Source: Pseudomonadota bacterium (GTDB lineage Bacteria > Myxococcota_A > UBA796 > CAJQPC01). Taken from it: 64,000 nucleotides of DNA. The translations under genes were made by a program, and so were the position numbers. The stretch covers positions 55,689 through 119,688 of the forward strand of contig JAAESX010000351.1 of NCBI GenBank assembly GCA_024228935.1. Direction: 5' to 3'. Below are positions 56,564 to 64,000 of this stretch, piece by piece. The notes under the pieces are model-generated. The model was given only the letters and a program-made list of their open reading frames with translations. It ran no database searches and was not told the origin of the DNA. Position 1 is the stretch's first letter; each line of letters opens with the position of its first letter.

Positions 56564-57171
56564 GTCTGCTCGACCGGAACCGCCTGCTCGCGACGGTCGG
56601 TCGGGGTCCTCGCCGGGAGCGCTGCCGCGAGGTCGTCGAGGCGTTCTTCGCTGGCACCGGGCTGTCCTCCTGGCCCGAGCCGTCCATCCTGGGCGCGTTC
56701 CAGGCCGAGGGACTGGCCTGCGCGGCGGTGCTGCAGGGGCGTGCGCTGCCAGATCCGCCGGAGTGCCTCGCCCCGTTCTCGCGCGTGGGCGAGGGGATCG
56801 CGGACGCTGTGTCGGGACGACTTCAGCCAGGCGACGACTGGCAGAACGGGCATGGGTTCGGCGCCGCCATGTTCCGACCTGGGCGCACCCTGGACCGGGC
56901 CCTGGCGCCAACCGGGGCCACACCCGCCTTCGACAGCGGCGTGGGCCGGGCGATCTGGTTCCGCTCGGCCGGTGATCTGGCTCAGGGCCGGCGGGTCATC
57001 GAGCGGTTCCCCGAGGCGCGGCGAGCGGCGCTTTTCCACGGCCTGGGCTTCGCGCTGGCGTTCGCCGGAGAGGGCACGGACGCAGGGCCCGAGACGGCGA
57101 CGGGGGTCGAGGACGGCGCCGCGCTCCGACGGGCGCTGGTGCTGGTGGTCCCAGGCACATCGGTCGGGTAG
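56560..57171 (+). CDS. Unknown protein coupled to the flavoenzyme gene
   Basis: The ~203-residue reading frame begins around 56560; no ATG, GTG or TTG lies in the overlap region, so a CTG at 56560 (CTGA, overlapping the upstream stop) is the best start. It has a helical start (RERCREVVEAFFAGTG), a central CLAPFSRVGEGIADAVSGRL and a C-terminal AALFHGLGFALAFAGEG. The base composition is gene-like. The motif order loosely recalls DUF1702-type biosynthetic proteins, but I cannot confirm it. Confidence 0.5.
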   Translation: MSLLDRNRLLATVGRGPRRERCREVVEAFFAGTGLSSWPEPSILGAFQAEGLACAAVLQGRALPDPPECLAPFSRVGEGIADAVSGRLQPGDDWQNGHGFGAAMFRPGRTLDRALAPTGATPAFDSGVGRAIWFRSAGDLAQGRRVIERFPEARRAALFHGLGFALAFAGEGTDAGPETATGVEDGAALRRALVLVVPGTSVG

Positions 57172-57180
57172 TCTGCCGCC

Positions 57181-58074
57181 ATGAGACGACGCGACTTCCT
57201 ACGAGCGGGCGCCATCGGCGCGGGGGCCCTGGCCTCTCCCGGCGCGCTCGCTGCGCCGGCCGGCGTCGAGGGCATGCTGCGCTCGCTGGAGCGTCGCAAG
57301 GAGCAGGTCGGTGCGCGGCTCGCCCCCTTTCGCGAGGTCCTGGTCGAGCTCGGCATCCCCGGCATCGATGCGGACCTGTTCGACTCGGTCCTTCCGGGCC
57401 TCCTCGCGACGCTGACGTACGCGGAGTTCGCCGAGCTGCGCCCGCGGAACCAGCGCCACCCGCTCGCCCAGAAGGCCATCTTCTCGGCGGCCGAGGACAT
57501 CGCTGGGGCGGTTCGGCGCCTGGCGGACGTCGTCGAGGGCCTGGGAGACGGAGACTGGGGCCGGCTGGAAGGGGCGCTGCGAGCGGATGAGTCGGCGCTC
57601 GAGGCGGCGCTCGACCGGGCGATGGTCGAAGTGGACGACCTGCGGCTTCCTCGACGAGCCGTCGACATGCTGCGCGCGACGTTCGGCGAGCTGCGACTCC
57701 GCACCCGCCGCGAGGGACTGCGCGGCATCCTCGAGCCACTCGCCGTCGACGTTCGACGGATGGAGCGGACCATCTCCGAGGCCGACGACCCCTATGACCC
57801 CGTCCGCGCGGTGACCCCCGTTGCGGCGGCCGAGGAGCTCGACGAGCCGAGCGACCCCGACGTGTACGACGACGTGCCGCCGGACAACACGAACATGACG
57901 CGCGCTCTGGGCTTGATGCTCCTGGGTGTCGGGATCGTGGGCGTGATCGCCGTGGCCGTCAGTGTCTTCGCGACCAGCGGGTTCGTCTTGATCTGCCCGT
58001 GTGTGTCGGTGCCGCTCATCGCGGGCATCATCATCGTCATCATCGCGGGCGCTCTCCTGGCGACGTCCAAATGA
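57181..58074 (+). CDS. Tat-signal protein with C-terminal membrane helices
   Basis: The 297-residue protein begins with an RR signal (MRRRDFLRAGAIGAGALA), so it is exported by the Tat system. A helical body (about 35-215) shows heptad-like spacing. The C-terminus has two membrane helices (GLMLLGVGIVGVIAVAVSV and IAGIIIVIIAGALLA) split by a Cys pair (ICPC). No domain is recognised. The stop overlaps the next start (ATGA). Confidence 0.7.
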   Translation: MRRRDFLRAGAIGAGALASPGALAAPAGVEGMLRSLERRKEQVGARLAPFREVLVELGIPGIDADLFDSVLPGLLATLTYAEFAELRPRNQRHPLAQKAIFSAAEDIAGAVRRLADVVEGLGDGDWGRLEGALRADESALEAALDRAMVEVDDLRLPRRAVDMLRATFGELRLRTRREGLRGILEPLAVDVRRMERTISEADDPYDPVRAVTPVAAAEELDEPSDPDVYDDVPPDNTNMTRALGLMLLGVGIVGVIAVAVSVFATSGFVLICPCVSVPLIAGIIIVIIAGALLATSK

Positions 58075-58742
58075 AGCGGCTCGCACTCCTCGTTCCGCTC
58101 GTGCTGTCCGGCTGCGCGGCCCTGGCCTCGGACCCGGTCGACCACGTCCACCTGCTGGACGGCACCACGCTCCATGGCGAGATCGAGGGCGTCAGCGACG
58201 GGGCCTTCGTCCTGCGCGTCGGCGACGACGACGTCCGCAGTGTGTCCTTGGACGACATCGACCACGTCGAGCGGAACTCCATCGCGCGGGTCGACGTCCA
58301 GAAGGCCCCGGTGGTCCGCCCCGGCTTCAACATCGGTCTGGTCGGCGCTGCAGCCGACGTCGAGGTCGAGGTCGACAAGCGCGGCGTGCACAGCGCCGGC
58401 GTGCGCGCGGGACTGGGCCTTGGACTCAACGCCATCAGCGGCTCGGGCTACCCGCAGGTCTCCGGGTACGGCGCCTTCTATGCCCAGCTCATCACGAACA
58501 AGCGGTTCCACATCGAAGGGGCGACCGGGCCGTCGCTCCTGTGGTCTCCCGGGTACAGCGGGGTGTTCCTCGCCTGGGAGGGCGGCGTCGCTGCGGTCGT
58601 CGACCTGACGGACCACGTCGGCCTGCGCGGTGGCATCGTCGGCTCGGCGCCCATGATGCAGGTGGCGCCCTATCCGGCCATCAGCTCCGGCTTCTACGTG
58701 CTGGGGTTCCGGCCCGAGTCCGCGGTCACGTTCCGCTGGTAG
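58071..58742 (+). CDS. Outer-membrane lipoprotein-like beta protein
   Basis: The product (223 residues) starts MKRLALLVPLVLSGCAALAS with lipobox Cys15. A small N-terminal beta motif follows (VHLLDGTTLHGEIEGVSDGA, VSLDDIDHVE) and then alternating strands ending in FRPESAVTFRW, a terminal Phe/Trp typical of outer-membrane proteins. It could be a small barrel or lipocalin-like protein. Function unknown. Confidence 0.62.
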   Translation: MKRLALLVPLVLSGCAALASDPVDHVHLLDGTTLHGEIEGVSDGAFVLRVGDDDVRSVSLDDIDHVERNSIARVDVQKAPVVRPGFNIGLVGAAADVEVEVDKRGVHSAGVRAGLGLGLNAISGSGYPQVSGYGAFYAQLITNKRFHIEGATGPSLLWSPGYSGVFLAWEGGVAAVVDLTDHVGLRGGIVGSAPMMQVAPYPAISSGFYVLGFRPESAVTFRW

Positions 58743-60841
58743 CGCTGCTCCTGGCGTGCTCGACGCCGCGGCCCACCGACGTCCTGCTCGTCACCCTCGA
58801 CACCACACGAGCCGATGTCACCGGTCCCTACGGCGCCATCCCCTCGCCGACGCCGGCGCTGGACGGGCTCGCGGCTCGAGGGGTCGTCGCCGACGAGGCC
58901 CTGGCCGTCGTGCCACTCACGCTGCCGGCGCACAGCAGCATCCTGACGGGGGCGTACCCGGACACGCACGGCGTCCGGAGCAACGATGGGTTCTTCTTGC
59001 CCGCCGAGGTCGACACGCTGGCCGAGCTGCTGCCCGACCACGCCTCGGGGGCGTTCGTCTCGGCGGCGGTGCTCGACCACAGCTTCGGGCTCGATGCGGG
59101 CTTCGAGACCTATGTCGACGCCGTCGCGCGGGACGCTCGTCGGGGTCCGATGGCGGTGCCGTCCTCGCCGGCGGAACAGACCGCGGACCGTGCCAGTGAC
59201 TGGCTCGCCGAACAGAACGGGCCGGTCCTGTTGTGGATGCATCTGTACGACGCGCACCTGCCACACGAGCCGCCCGAGGACCTGCTGCGTGAGCACGGCG
59301 ATCCCTATCTGGCCGAGGTCGCCCGAGCGGACCGGGCCCTGGGGCAGATCCTCGACACGTTCCGGGTCCTGGGCCGCGACCCGCTCGTGGTGGTCGTGGG
59401 GGATCACGGTGAGGGGCGAGGGGACCATGGTGAACAGACGCACGGGCTGTTCGTGTACCGCTCGACGATGCGTGTCCCGCTGGTCATCGCTGGCCCGGGG
59501 GTGGAGCCCGGGCGGCTCGACGTGCCCGTCTCCCAGGTGGACCTCGTCCCGACCATCCTCGACGCGCTGGGTCAGCCGGTTCCCGCTGTGGACGGTCGCT
59601 CGCTCTGGGCGGCGCTCGGCGGCGACGAGCTCGACGCGGTGCCGGTCTTCGGCGAGTCGCTGTACGGGCAGCTGTCGTTCGGGCTGGCGCCGCTGCGCGT
59701 GGTCGAGGACGACACCCATCGCTACACCTCGGCTCCTCGACCCGAGCGCTTCGCCTGGCGCACGGACCCGCAGGAGCTGGTGGACCTGGGCGAGGACGCC
59801 GCGCTGCTGGCGCTCATCGAGGCCCGCGGCGAGGGTCGGTCGGCCACGGGTGGCGTCGACGCCGAGCTGCGCGCTCGTCTGAGCGCCTTGGGGTACGTCG
59901 GGGGCGGCGCGGTCGTGGTCGACGGGGCCGAGCTCCCGGACCCGAAGGACCACACCGAGCTGCCCGTGCTGCTCGAGCGGCTGACGGTGGCGGCGCGCAC
60001 CCAGGAGCCGCAGGACGCGATCCCGATGCTCGTGGCCTTCCGCGAGCGCTATCCGGCCGTCGGAGCCGTGCACCTGCTGCTGGCCTCGGCGTACGAGCTG
60101 ACGGGCCAGCTCGACGAGGCGAGAGCTGCTCTGGAGCCGCTGGTCGAGCGCAGCCCGGATGAGCCCGGACTGCGGACTCGACTCGCTCGGATGGAGGCCG
60201 GGGAGAGCCGTCGCCATGCGCTCGAGGCCGTGCTCGCGGACCATCCGAGCTGGACCGACGCCCGCACCCTGTTGGTCTGGCACCTCCGCGACGCCGGGGA
60301 GCTGAGACAGGCGCGGGAGCAGGCGGATCTGGGCGTCGCGACGGACCCGGACGACCTGCCCCTGAGGCTCGCGCGGGCATCCGTGCTCGTCGAGCTGGGC
60401 GAGAACCAGGCCGCCGAACGAGACGGGGTCGAGGTGCTGCTCGGGGCCCCGGACGACCCCGATGTCCGCTACGTCCTGGGCCAGGCGCTGGGACGGCAGG
60501 GACGGACGGACGAGGCGCTCGCGGTGCTGGCCGAGCAGCGGCAGATGCGGCCGGACCACCCCGGAGATGCGGCCTTGTACGGGCTGATCGCCTACAACGC
60601 CGGCCGCTTCGACGTGGCCCGCGCCCCGCTCGAGCTCGCGGCGAGGCACCCGGACACGGGGTTCGAGCCGCCGCTGGCGCTGGCCGACCTGGAGAGCATG
60701 GCCGGGCGCCACGAGGAAGCTCGGGTCTGGCTGTCCGCCGCGCGCCTGCTCGCTCCGGATGGGGCGCCGATCGACACGGTCGAGGCCACGCTGCTGTTGA
60801 GAGCCGGTCAGATCGAGGCCGCCTCGCAGCGACTGAAGTGA
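58736..60841 (+). CDS. Sulfatase-fold (alkaline phosphatase superfamily) lipoprotein with TPR region
   Basis: The frame needs a CTG start at 58736 (LVALLLACSTP) to give the usual short leader with lipobox Cys; it overlaps the upstream stop TAG. Residues ~15-370 form a sulfatase domain: VTLDTTRADVTGPYG metal Asp, the nucleophile region VPLTLPAHSSILTGAYP, and VGDHGEGRGDHGEQTHG. The usual Cys/Ser-X-Pro-X-Arg is replaced by Thr-Leu-Pro-Ala-His, so formylglycine is impossible and Thr may be the nucleophile, as in lipoteichoic acid synthases. The C-terminal half has TPR-like helices (LASAYELTGQLDEARAALE). It probably transfers or cleaves phosphate or sulfate esters at the cell surface. Confidence 0.8.
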   Translation: MVALLLACSTPRPTDVLLVTLDTTRADVTGPYGAIPSPTPALDGLAARGVVADEALAVVPLTLPAHSSILTGAYPDTHGVRSNDGFFLPAEVDTLAELLPDHASGAFVSAAVLDHSFGLDAGFETYVDAVARDARRGPMAVPSSPAEQTADRASDWLAEQNGPVLLWMHLYDAHLPHEPPEDLLREHGDPYLAEVARADRALGQILDTFRVLGRDPLVVVVGDHGEGRGDHGEQTHGLFVYRSTMRVPLVIAGPGVEPGRLDVPVSQVDLVPTILDALGQPVPAVDGRSLWAALGGDELDAVPVFGESLYGQLSFGLAPLRVVEDDTHRYTSAPRPERFAWRTDPQELVDLGEDAALLALIEARGEGRSATGGVDAELRARLSALGYVGGGAVVVDGAELPDPKDHTELPVLLERLTVAARTQEPQDAIPMLVAFRERYPAVGAVHLLLASAYELTGQLDEARAALEPLVERSPDEPGLRTRLARMEAGESRRHALEAVLADHPSWTDARTLLVWHLRDAGELRQAREQADLGVATDPDDLPLRLARASVLVELGENQAAERDGVEVLLGAPDDPDVRYVLGQALGRQGRTDEALAVLAEQRQMRPDHPGDAALYGLIAYNAGRFDVARAPLELAARHPDTGFEPPLALADLESMAGRHEEARVWLSAARLLAPDGAPIDTVEATLLLRAGQIEAASQRLK

Positions 60842-60878
60842 GAGTGCGGTAGACCTCTGCACCCGACCTGGAGGTCCC

Positions 60879-62609
60879 GTGCTCGCTCTTCTCGCTCTCC
60901 TCGCCTGTGGCGACAAGGATCCCGGCACCGACTCGGGCGAGGTCTTCCTCGACGAAGACGGTGACGGCTTCACCAGCGACGTCGACTGCGACGACACCGA
61001 CCCGGACCACAACCCGGACACGCCGGAGACCTGCAACGGCGCCGATGACAACTGCAATGGCGTCATCGACGACGACCCGGTCGACGGCATCACGTTCTGG
61101 TTCGACGCGGATGGCGATGGCTACGGCGGCGACTCCATCTCCACCGTCGAGTGCTCGGCGCGCGAGTTCTACTACGAGGCCAGCGACGACTGCGACGACG
61201 CCGACAACGACGTGAACCCGGGCGCGACCGAGGTCTGCGACGACGACGACGTCGACGAGGACTGCGACGGGACGGCGGACGACGCCGACGACTCGACCGA
61301 CCTCACGACCGGGACCGAGGTGTGGGTCGACGCGGACGAGGACGGGTACGGCGAGGCCGGCGCGACCTCGACCTGGGCCTGCGAGCCCGAGGGCACCGTC
61401 GCCGACAACGACGGGGACTGCATGGACACCGAGTCGGCGGTGAACCCCGGCGCGACCGAGGTCTGCGACAACGGCTGGGACGACGACTGCAACGGCACCA
61501 CGAACACCTGCTCGCCCAACGGCGACGTGGCGCTCGACGACTACGAAGGCGACACCGGCTCATCGACGTCGCTGTTCGGAGCCGCGGTGAGCCAGGGCGT
61601 GGACGGTCAGGTCGCGGTCGGCGCGCCCGGGCACTCGGGTGGCGATGGCCAGGTCCAGATCGTCGAGGCCGGGTTCACGGTCACGAAGCTGGGAGGCTCG
61701 GATGAAGAGGCCGCGGGGAGCGCGGTAGCGCTCGCCGACATCGATGGCGACGGCGACGGCGACCTGCTCGTGGGCGCTCCGGACGAGGACGACGGCGACG
61801 GCCGGGTCTACCTGGTCGAGGGGCCGTTCAGCGCCGGCTCGCTGTCGACGTCGGCGACCGAGGAGTGGGGCGGATCCAGCAACTCAGCGGCGGGCTCGGC
61901 GGTGCTGCTGTTCGACAACGACGGCACGGCCGGCATGGCGTACGGCGCGGTCGGCGATGGCGCGGTCTTCATCGAGAGCACCATCGGCGGCAGCAGCCGT
62001 CAGATCTCCATCGCGGGAGGCGGCAGCGTGCTCGCCGCGGCGGACTGGGACGGGGACGGTGTGGACGAGGTCCTCATCGGGAACCCCGACAACGACTACA
62101 CCTACGTCGCGGGGGCCAACGGCTCGGGCGGCGATGACTCGCTCTACGGAACCGGGCTCGGCTCGGCGCTGACCGGCGGCGACCTGGATGGCGACGGGAC
62201 CGAGGACGTCGTGACGGGCTCCAAGTCCGCCGGCGAGGTCGAGGTCTACTCCTCTTCGTCCTCGTCGTGGCTGACGGTGACGGGTGAGGGCGGCTTCGGC
62301 GCGGCGGTCTCGGTGCTCGATCTGGACGCGGACGGCGCGAACGACCTGGTGGTCGGCGCCTCGGCGGCCACGAACGACGCGAACAGTCAGGGCGCGGTCT
62401 ACGTCTTCTACGCACCGGGCTCCGGCACGCTCGAGCTCGCAGATGCGGACGCGGTGCTGTGGGGCGACGGCGACTTCGCCTCGGCCGGCTCGGCGCTGGG
62501 GCACGCAGGCGACATCGACTCGGACGGCGACGACGACTTGATGGTCGGCGCGCCCGGGACCGACTCGCTGGACGGGGCGGCCTACATCGTCACCGGCGGA
62601 GGCTTCTGA
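60879..62609 (+). CDS. MopE/FG-GAP-type surface lipoprotein
   Basis: The 576-residue protein starts MLALLALLACGDKD with lipobox Cys10. Three MopE-like metal-binding repeats follow (DEDGDGFTSDVDCDDTDPDH, DADGDGYGGDS, DADEDGYGEAG with DDDCNG), then about five FG-GAP repeats of a beta-propeller (LADIDGDGDGDLLVGAPDED). Such proteins bind Ca2+ or Cu and sit at the surface. It is a paralogue of the 533-residue protein at 47471-49072. It overlaps the next gene. Confidence 0.85.
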   Translation: MLALLALLACGDKDPGTDSGEVFLDEDGDGFTSDVDCDDTDPDHNPDTPETCNGADDNCNGVIDDDPVDGITFWFDADGDGYGGDSISTVECSAREFYYEASDDCDDADNDVNPGATEVCDDDDVDEDCDGTADDADDSTDLTTGTEVWVDADEDGYGEAGATSTWACEPEGTVADNDGDCMDTESAVNPGATEVCDNGWDDDCNGTTNTCSPNGDVALDDYEGDTGSSTSLFGAAVSQGVDGQVAVGAPGHSGGDGQVQIVEAGFTVTKLGGSDEEAAGSAVALADIDGDGDGDLLVGAPDEDDGDGRVYLVEGPFSAGSLSTSATEEWGGSSNSAAGSAVLLFDNDGTAGMAYGAVGDGAVFIESTIGGSSRQISIAGGGSVLAAADWDGDGVDEVLIGNPDNDYTYVAGANGSGGDDSLYGTGLGSALTGGDLDGDGTEDVVTGSKSAGEVEVYSSSSSSWLTVTGEGGFGAAVSVLDLDADGANDLVVGASAATNDANSQGAVYVFYAPGSGTLELADADAVLWGDGDFASAGSALGHAGDIDSDGDDDLMVGAPGTDSLDGAAYIVTGGGF

Positions 62610-63103
62610 TGATGCTCCTTCTCTTCACCCTGGCGTGCGGCGCCGGAACCGTGGCCCTGGGGCCGAGCGACACCTCGAGCGACACCGGCTCGGAGAACAC
62701 CGGTGACACTGACCAGGAAGGACCCTCGACCAGCCCCTGGGAAGGCGTCTACGAGGGCGACGTCGGAACGTGGGTGCCCGAGTGGGAGTGGGAGTTCTGC
62801 GAAGGGGACCTCGAGCTCGTCGTCGACGAGGACGGCCTCATCGACGGAGACGGCACCTGCTACTACGCCAGCGACTGGGGCGACTACGAGTACGACATCC
62901 AGGTCGAGGGCGAGATCGACGAGGACGGCGAGCTGTCCGGCACCATCAGCTTCGAGACCTGGGAGGAGGTCGTCGAGTCGGACCTTCGTGGTCAGGCGGA
63001 CGACGACACCATCGAGGGCGGCTGGGACTTCGAGATGTACTTCGGCGGTGGCGGCGGAGGCAGCGAGCAGGAGGTCGAGGGCTGGTTCGAGCTCGACCGT
63101 TGA
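62609..63103 (+). CDS. Small acidic lipoprotein, paralogue of the one at 3655
   Basis: The 164-residue protein starts MMLLLFTLACGAG with lipobox Cys10 and ends in WFELDR. It shares VALGP, VPEWEWEFC, LELVVDEDG, ASDWGDYEYD and a Gly6-Ser run with the paralogue 58 kb away. Tryptophans are regularly spaced in an acidic beta-like body. It is coupled to the FG-GAP gene (TGATG) and to the next gene (TTGA). Function unknown. Confidence 0.75.
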   Translation: MMLLLFTLACGAGTVALGPSDTSSDTGSENTGDTDQEGPSTSPWEGVYEGDVGTWVPEWEWEFCEGDLELVVDEDGLIDGDGTCYYASDWGDYEYDIQVEGEIDEDGELSGTISFETWEEVVESDLRGQADDDTIEGGWDFEMYFGGGGGGSEQEVEGWFELDR

Positions 63104-63555
63104 AGCCCGGCGTCGTCACCGAGCTCACCAGGGTCCTTCGCGAGGAGCTGGCGGCCGTCGAGCGTGTCGCTGCCATGGCGCGGGACGAGGTCGGCAACAG
63201 CGAGACCAAGGCCGAAGGCAAGTACGACACGCGCTCGACCGAGGCGTCCTACCTGGCTCGCGGCCAGGCCTGGCGCGTCGTCGAGCTGCGCCGGCTGGTG
63301 GCCTGGATCGAGGCGTTCGAGCCGACGCCGCGCGAACAGGTGAGCATCGGAGCGCTGGTCCACGTCGAGCCCGGCGGCTGGCTGTTCGTCGCGCCGGTCG
63401 GGGGGCACACGGTGACGGTGGACGGGGTGCGGGTTCGGGCGATCTCGCCGGCGAGTCCGCTGGGTCAGGCGATGGCGGAGCTCGAGGACGGGGACGGGTT
63501 CCAGGTCCAGACGCCACGCGGGGAGATCGATCACGAGGTGCTGCAGGTCCTCTGA
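63100..63555 (+). CDS. GreA/GreB-family transcription factor-like protein
   Basis: The 151-residue protein has an N-terminal helical part with the family motif ETKAEGKYDTRSTEASYLA and a C-terminal FKBP-like domain: VSIGALVHVEPGGWLFVAPVGG, ISPASPLGQAMAELEDGDGF, typical of GreA/B C-domains. GreA/B proteins rescue stalled RNA polymerase; this subgroup lacks a typical long coiled-coil tip, so activity is uncertain. The TTG start at 63100 overlaps the upstream stop. Confidence 0.78.
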   Translation: MKPGVVTELTRVLREELAAVERVAAMARDEVGNSETKAEGKYDTRSTEASYLARGQAWRVVELRRLVAWIEAFEPTPREQVSIGALVHVEPGGWLFVAPVGGHTVTVDGVRVRAISPASPLGQAMAELEDGDGFQVQTPRGEIDHEVLQVL

Positions 63556-63557
63556 AG

Positions 63558-63570
63558 GCCGTCGGACGGC
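63558..63570 (+). terminator. Perfect palindrome after the GreA/B-like gene
   Basis: GCCGTC-G-GACGGC lies 2 bp after the stop codon. The one-base centre means the RNA hairpin would lose its inner pairs. The remaining 63571-63662 contains a TATAT stretch near 63629, perhaps a promoter -10 for the next gene, and no other gene that I can see. Confidence 0.35.
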
Positions 63571-63662
63571 GGTATCAGGGGTGCCTCGGGCGCTTTCGCG
63601 GACGCCGTCGGACCCCCGGATCCGAGTGGTATATGGAGCCCCGGATGCGCACTGGTGGCGAG

Positions 63663-63770
63663 ATGAGCAAGTTCGAGCGGGAAGAAGAGACACCTGTCGG
63701 GGTCATGCTCGCGACGGCCGTGGTTGTGTGGTTCGGGATCGTCGGCATCTGGGTGGCGGTCTTCGGCTAG
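63663..63770 (+). CDS. 35-residue single-helix membrane protein
   Basis: It starts MSKFEREEETPVGVMLATAV and continues VVWFGIVGIWVAVFG: a charged N-terminus and one membrane helix. The layout (short charged N-end, Pro, one Trp-rich helix) resembles small subunits of respiratory oxidases such as subunit IIa, but nothing next to it supports that. An in-frame ATG at 63633 would add ten residues. It overlaps the transposase 3' end on the other strand. Confidence 0.5.
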   Translation: MSKFEREEETPVGVMLATAVVVWFGIVGIWVAVFG

Positions 63771-64000
63771 CTCAGCAGTTCTGAACTGCCGATCCGCATC
63801 TTCCTCAGCATGTCGTCCGCGCTCGTCTTCGACCGGTGCGGCCTTGCTTCGACGACGAAGTAGTAGTTGATGCAGGTGCGCAGTCGGGCCTCCAGGTCGG
63901 CTTGGCTCGTGAAGGACCCTCGTCTCAGCACGGCTCTCGCCAGCTTGCTGAACCGGCTCGAACGCCTCAGGAACTCGGTGCGCGATGCTCGGTTTCGCAG
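63767..64000 (-). mobile_element. IS630-type transposase, 3' part only (window edge)
   Basis: The reverse frame is open to the window end and stops at 63767. It reads RGSFTSQADLEARLRTCINY, then Y and PHRSKTSADDMLRKMR, as at the C-terminus of IS630-family (DDE_3) transposases. The catalytic DDE domain lies outside the window. The final codons overlap the tiny membrane protein gene. A palindrome GCAGTT-CTG-AACTGC lies inside the last codons (63775-63789). Confidence 0.75.
63775..63789. repeat. Palindrome sharing the arms of the 30363 repeats
   Basis: GCAGTTCTGAACTGC lies in the last codons of the transposase. The arms GCAGTT/AACTGC are the same as in each 28 bp repeat at 30363-30515, though the centre differs (3 nt against 7 nt). 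Chance similarity is possible. Confidence 0.4.

Overview
The window is very GC-rich (about 70%), gene-dense and bacterial. Many genes start with GTG, and neighbouring genes very often overlap by 4 bp (ATGA or GTGA). At least a dozen genes encode lipoproteins with very short leaders (Met, a run of Leu/Ile/Val, then Ala-Cys) followed by Asp/Thr/Ser-rich linkers. With MopE-type Ca/metal-binding repeats, FG-GAP proteins, carotenoid genes and large multiheme operons, this suggests a Myxococcota or other former deltaproteobacterial lineage. That placement is inferred from style, not from a marker gene. No rRNA, tRNA or CRISPR array was recognised.

Layout. 1-3628: divergent carotenoid genes (lycopene cyclase, cut by the window start; CrtC hydratase; CrtI/CrtD-type desaturase). 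3655-10611: a small lipoprotein, a broken Ser/Thr kinase-ATPase-TPR gene, a secreted protein, and a sigma-54 response regulator with its histidine kinase. 10583-18018: a CusCBA-type heavy-metal efflux operon facing a truncated, stop-interrupted copper P-type ATPase. 18046-27996: an envelope redox region. It holds an L,D-transpeptidase-like lipoprotein, a thioredoxin-like gene with an in-frame UGA exactly at the catalytic Cys and a SECIS-like hairpin after it (candidate selenoprotein), a pentaheme lipoprotein, and a convergent, translationally coupled operon of five multiheme proteins around an outer-membrane beta-barrel (candidate porin-cytochrome conduit). 27983-30359: steroid 5-alpha-reductase-like, SnoaL-like and lipase-like genes. 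30363-30515: tandem palindromic repeats. 30553-36947: monomeric isocitrate dehydrogenase and two double-domain di-heme oxidoreductases. 38004-50913: purL, a Cys-repeat secreted protein, a BluB-CobT fusion, DnaJ, a RIO kinase, an FG-GAP lipoprotein and a SEC-C protein with a RelE-like tail. 50944-57171: a small type II PKS/fatty-acid-like cluster. 57181-63770: envelope proteins, a sulfatase-like TPR protein, a GreA/B-like factor and a tiny membrane protein. 63767-64000: the 3' end of an IS630-type transposase.

Working together, the redox region (18-37 kb) encodes 42 heme-binding motifs (41 CXXCH and one CX3CH), nearly all in lipoproteins. It could carry electrons across the outer membrane or serve respiratory or detoxifying redox reactions. 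The Sec-type thioredoxin, coupled to the pentaheme gene, could maintain cytochrome thiols or act as a reductase partner.

Several genes are disrupted: frameshifts near 4290, 19280, 27680 and 43690; stops at 4708, 5251 and 17282; and a missing 5' part at 16620. These may be real decay or assembly errors. The UGA at 19608 stands apart because of its position, the hairpin after it and the downstream coupling.
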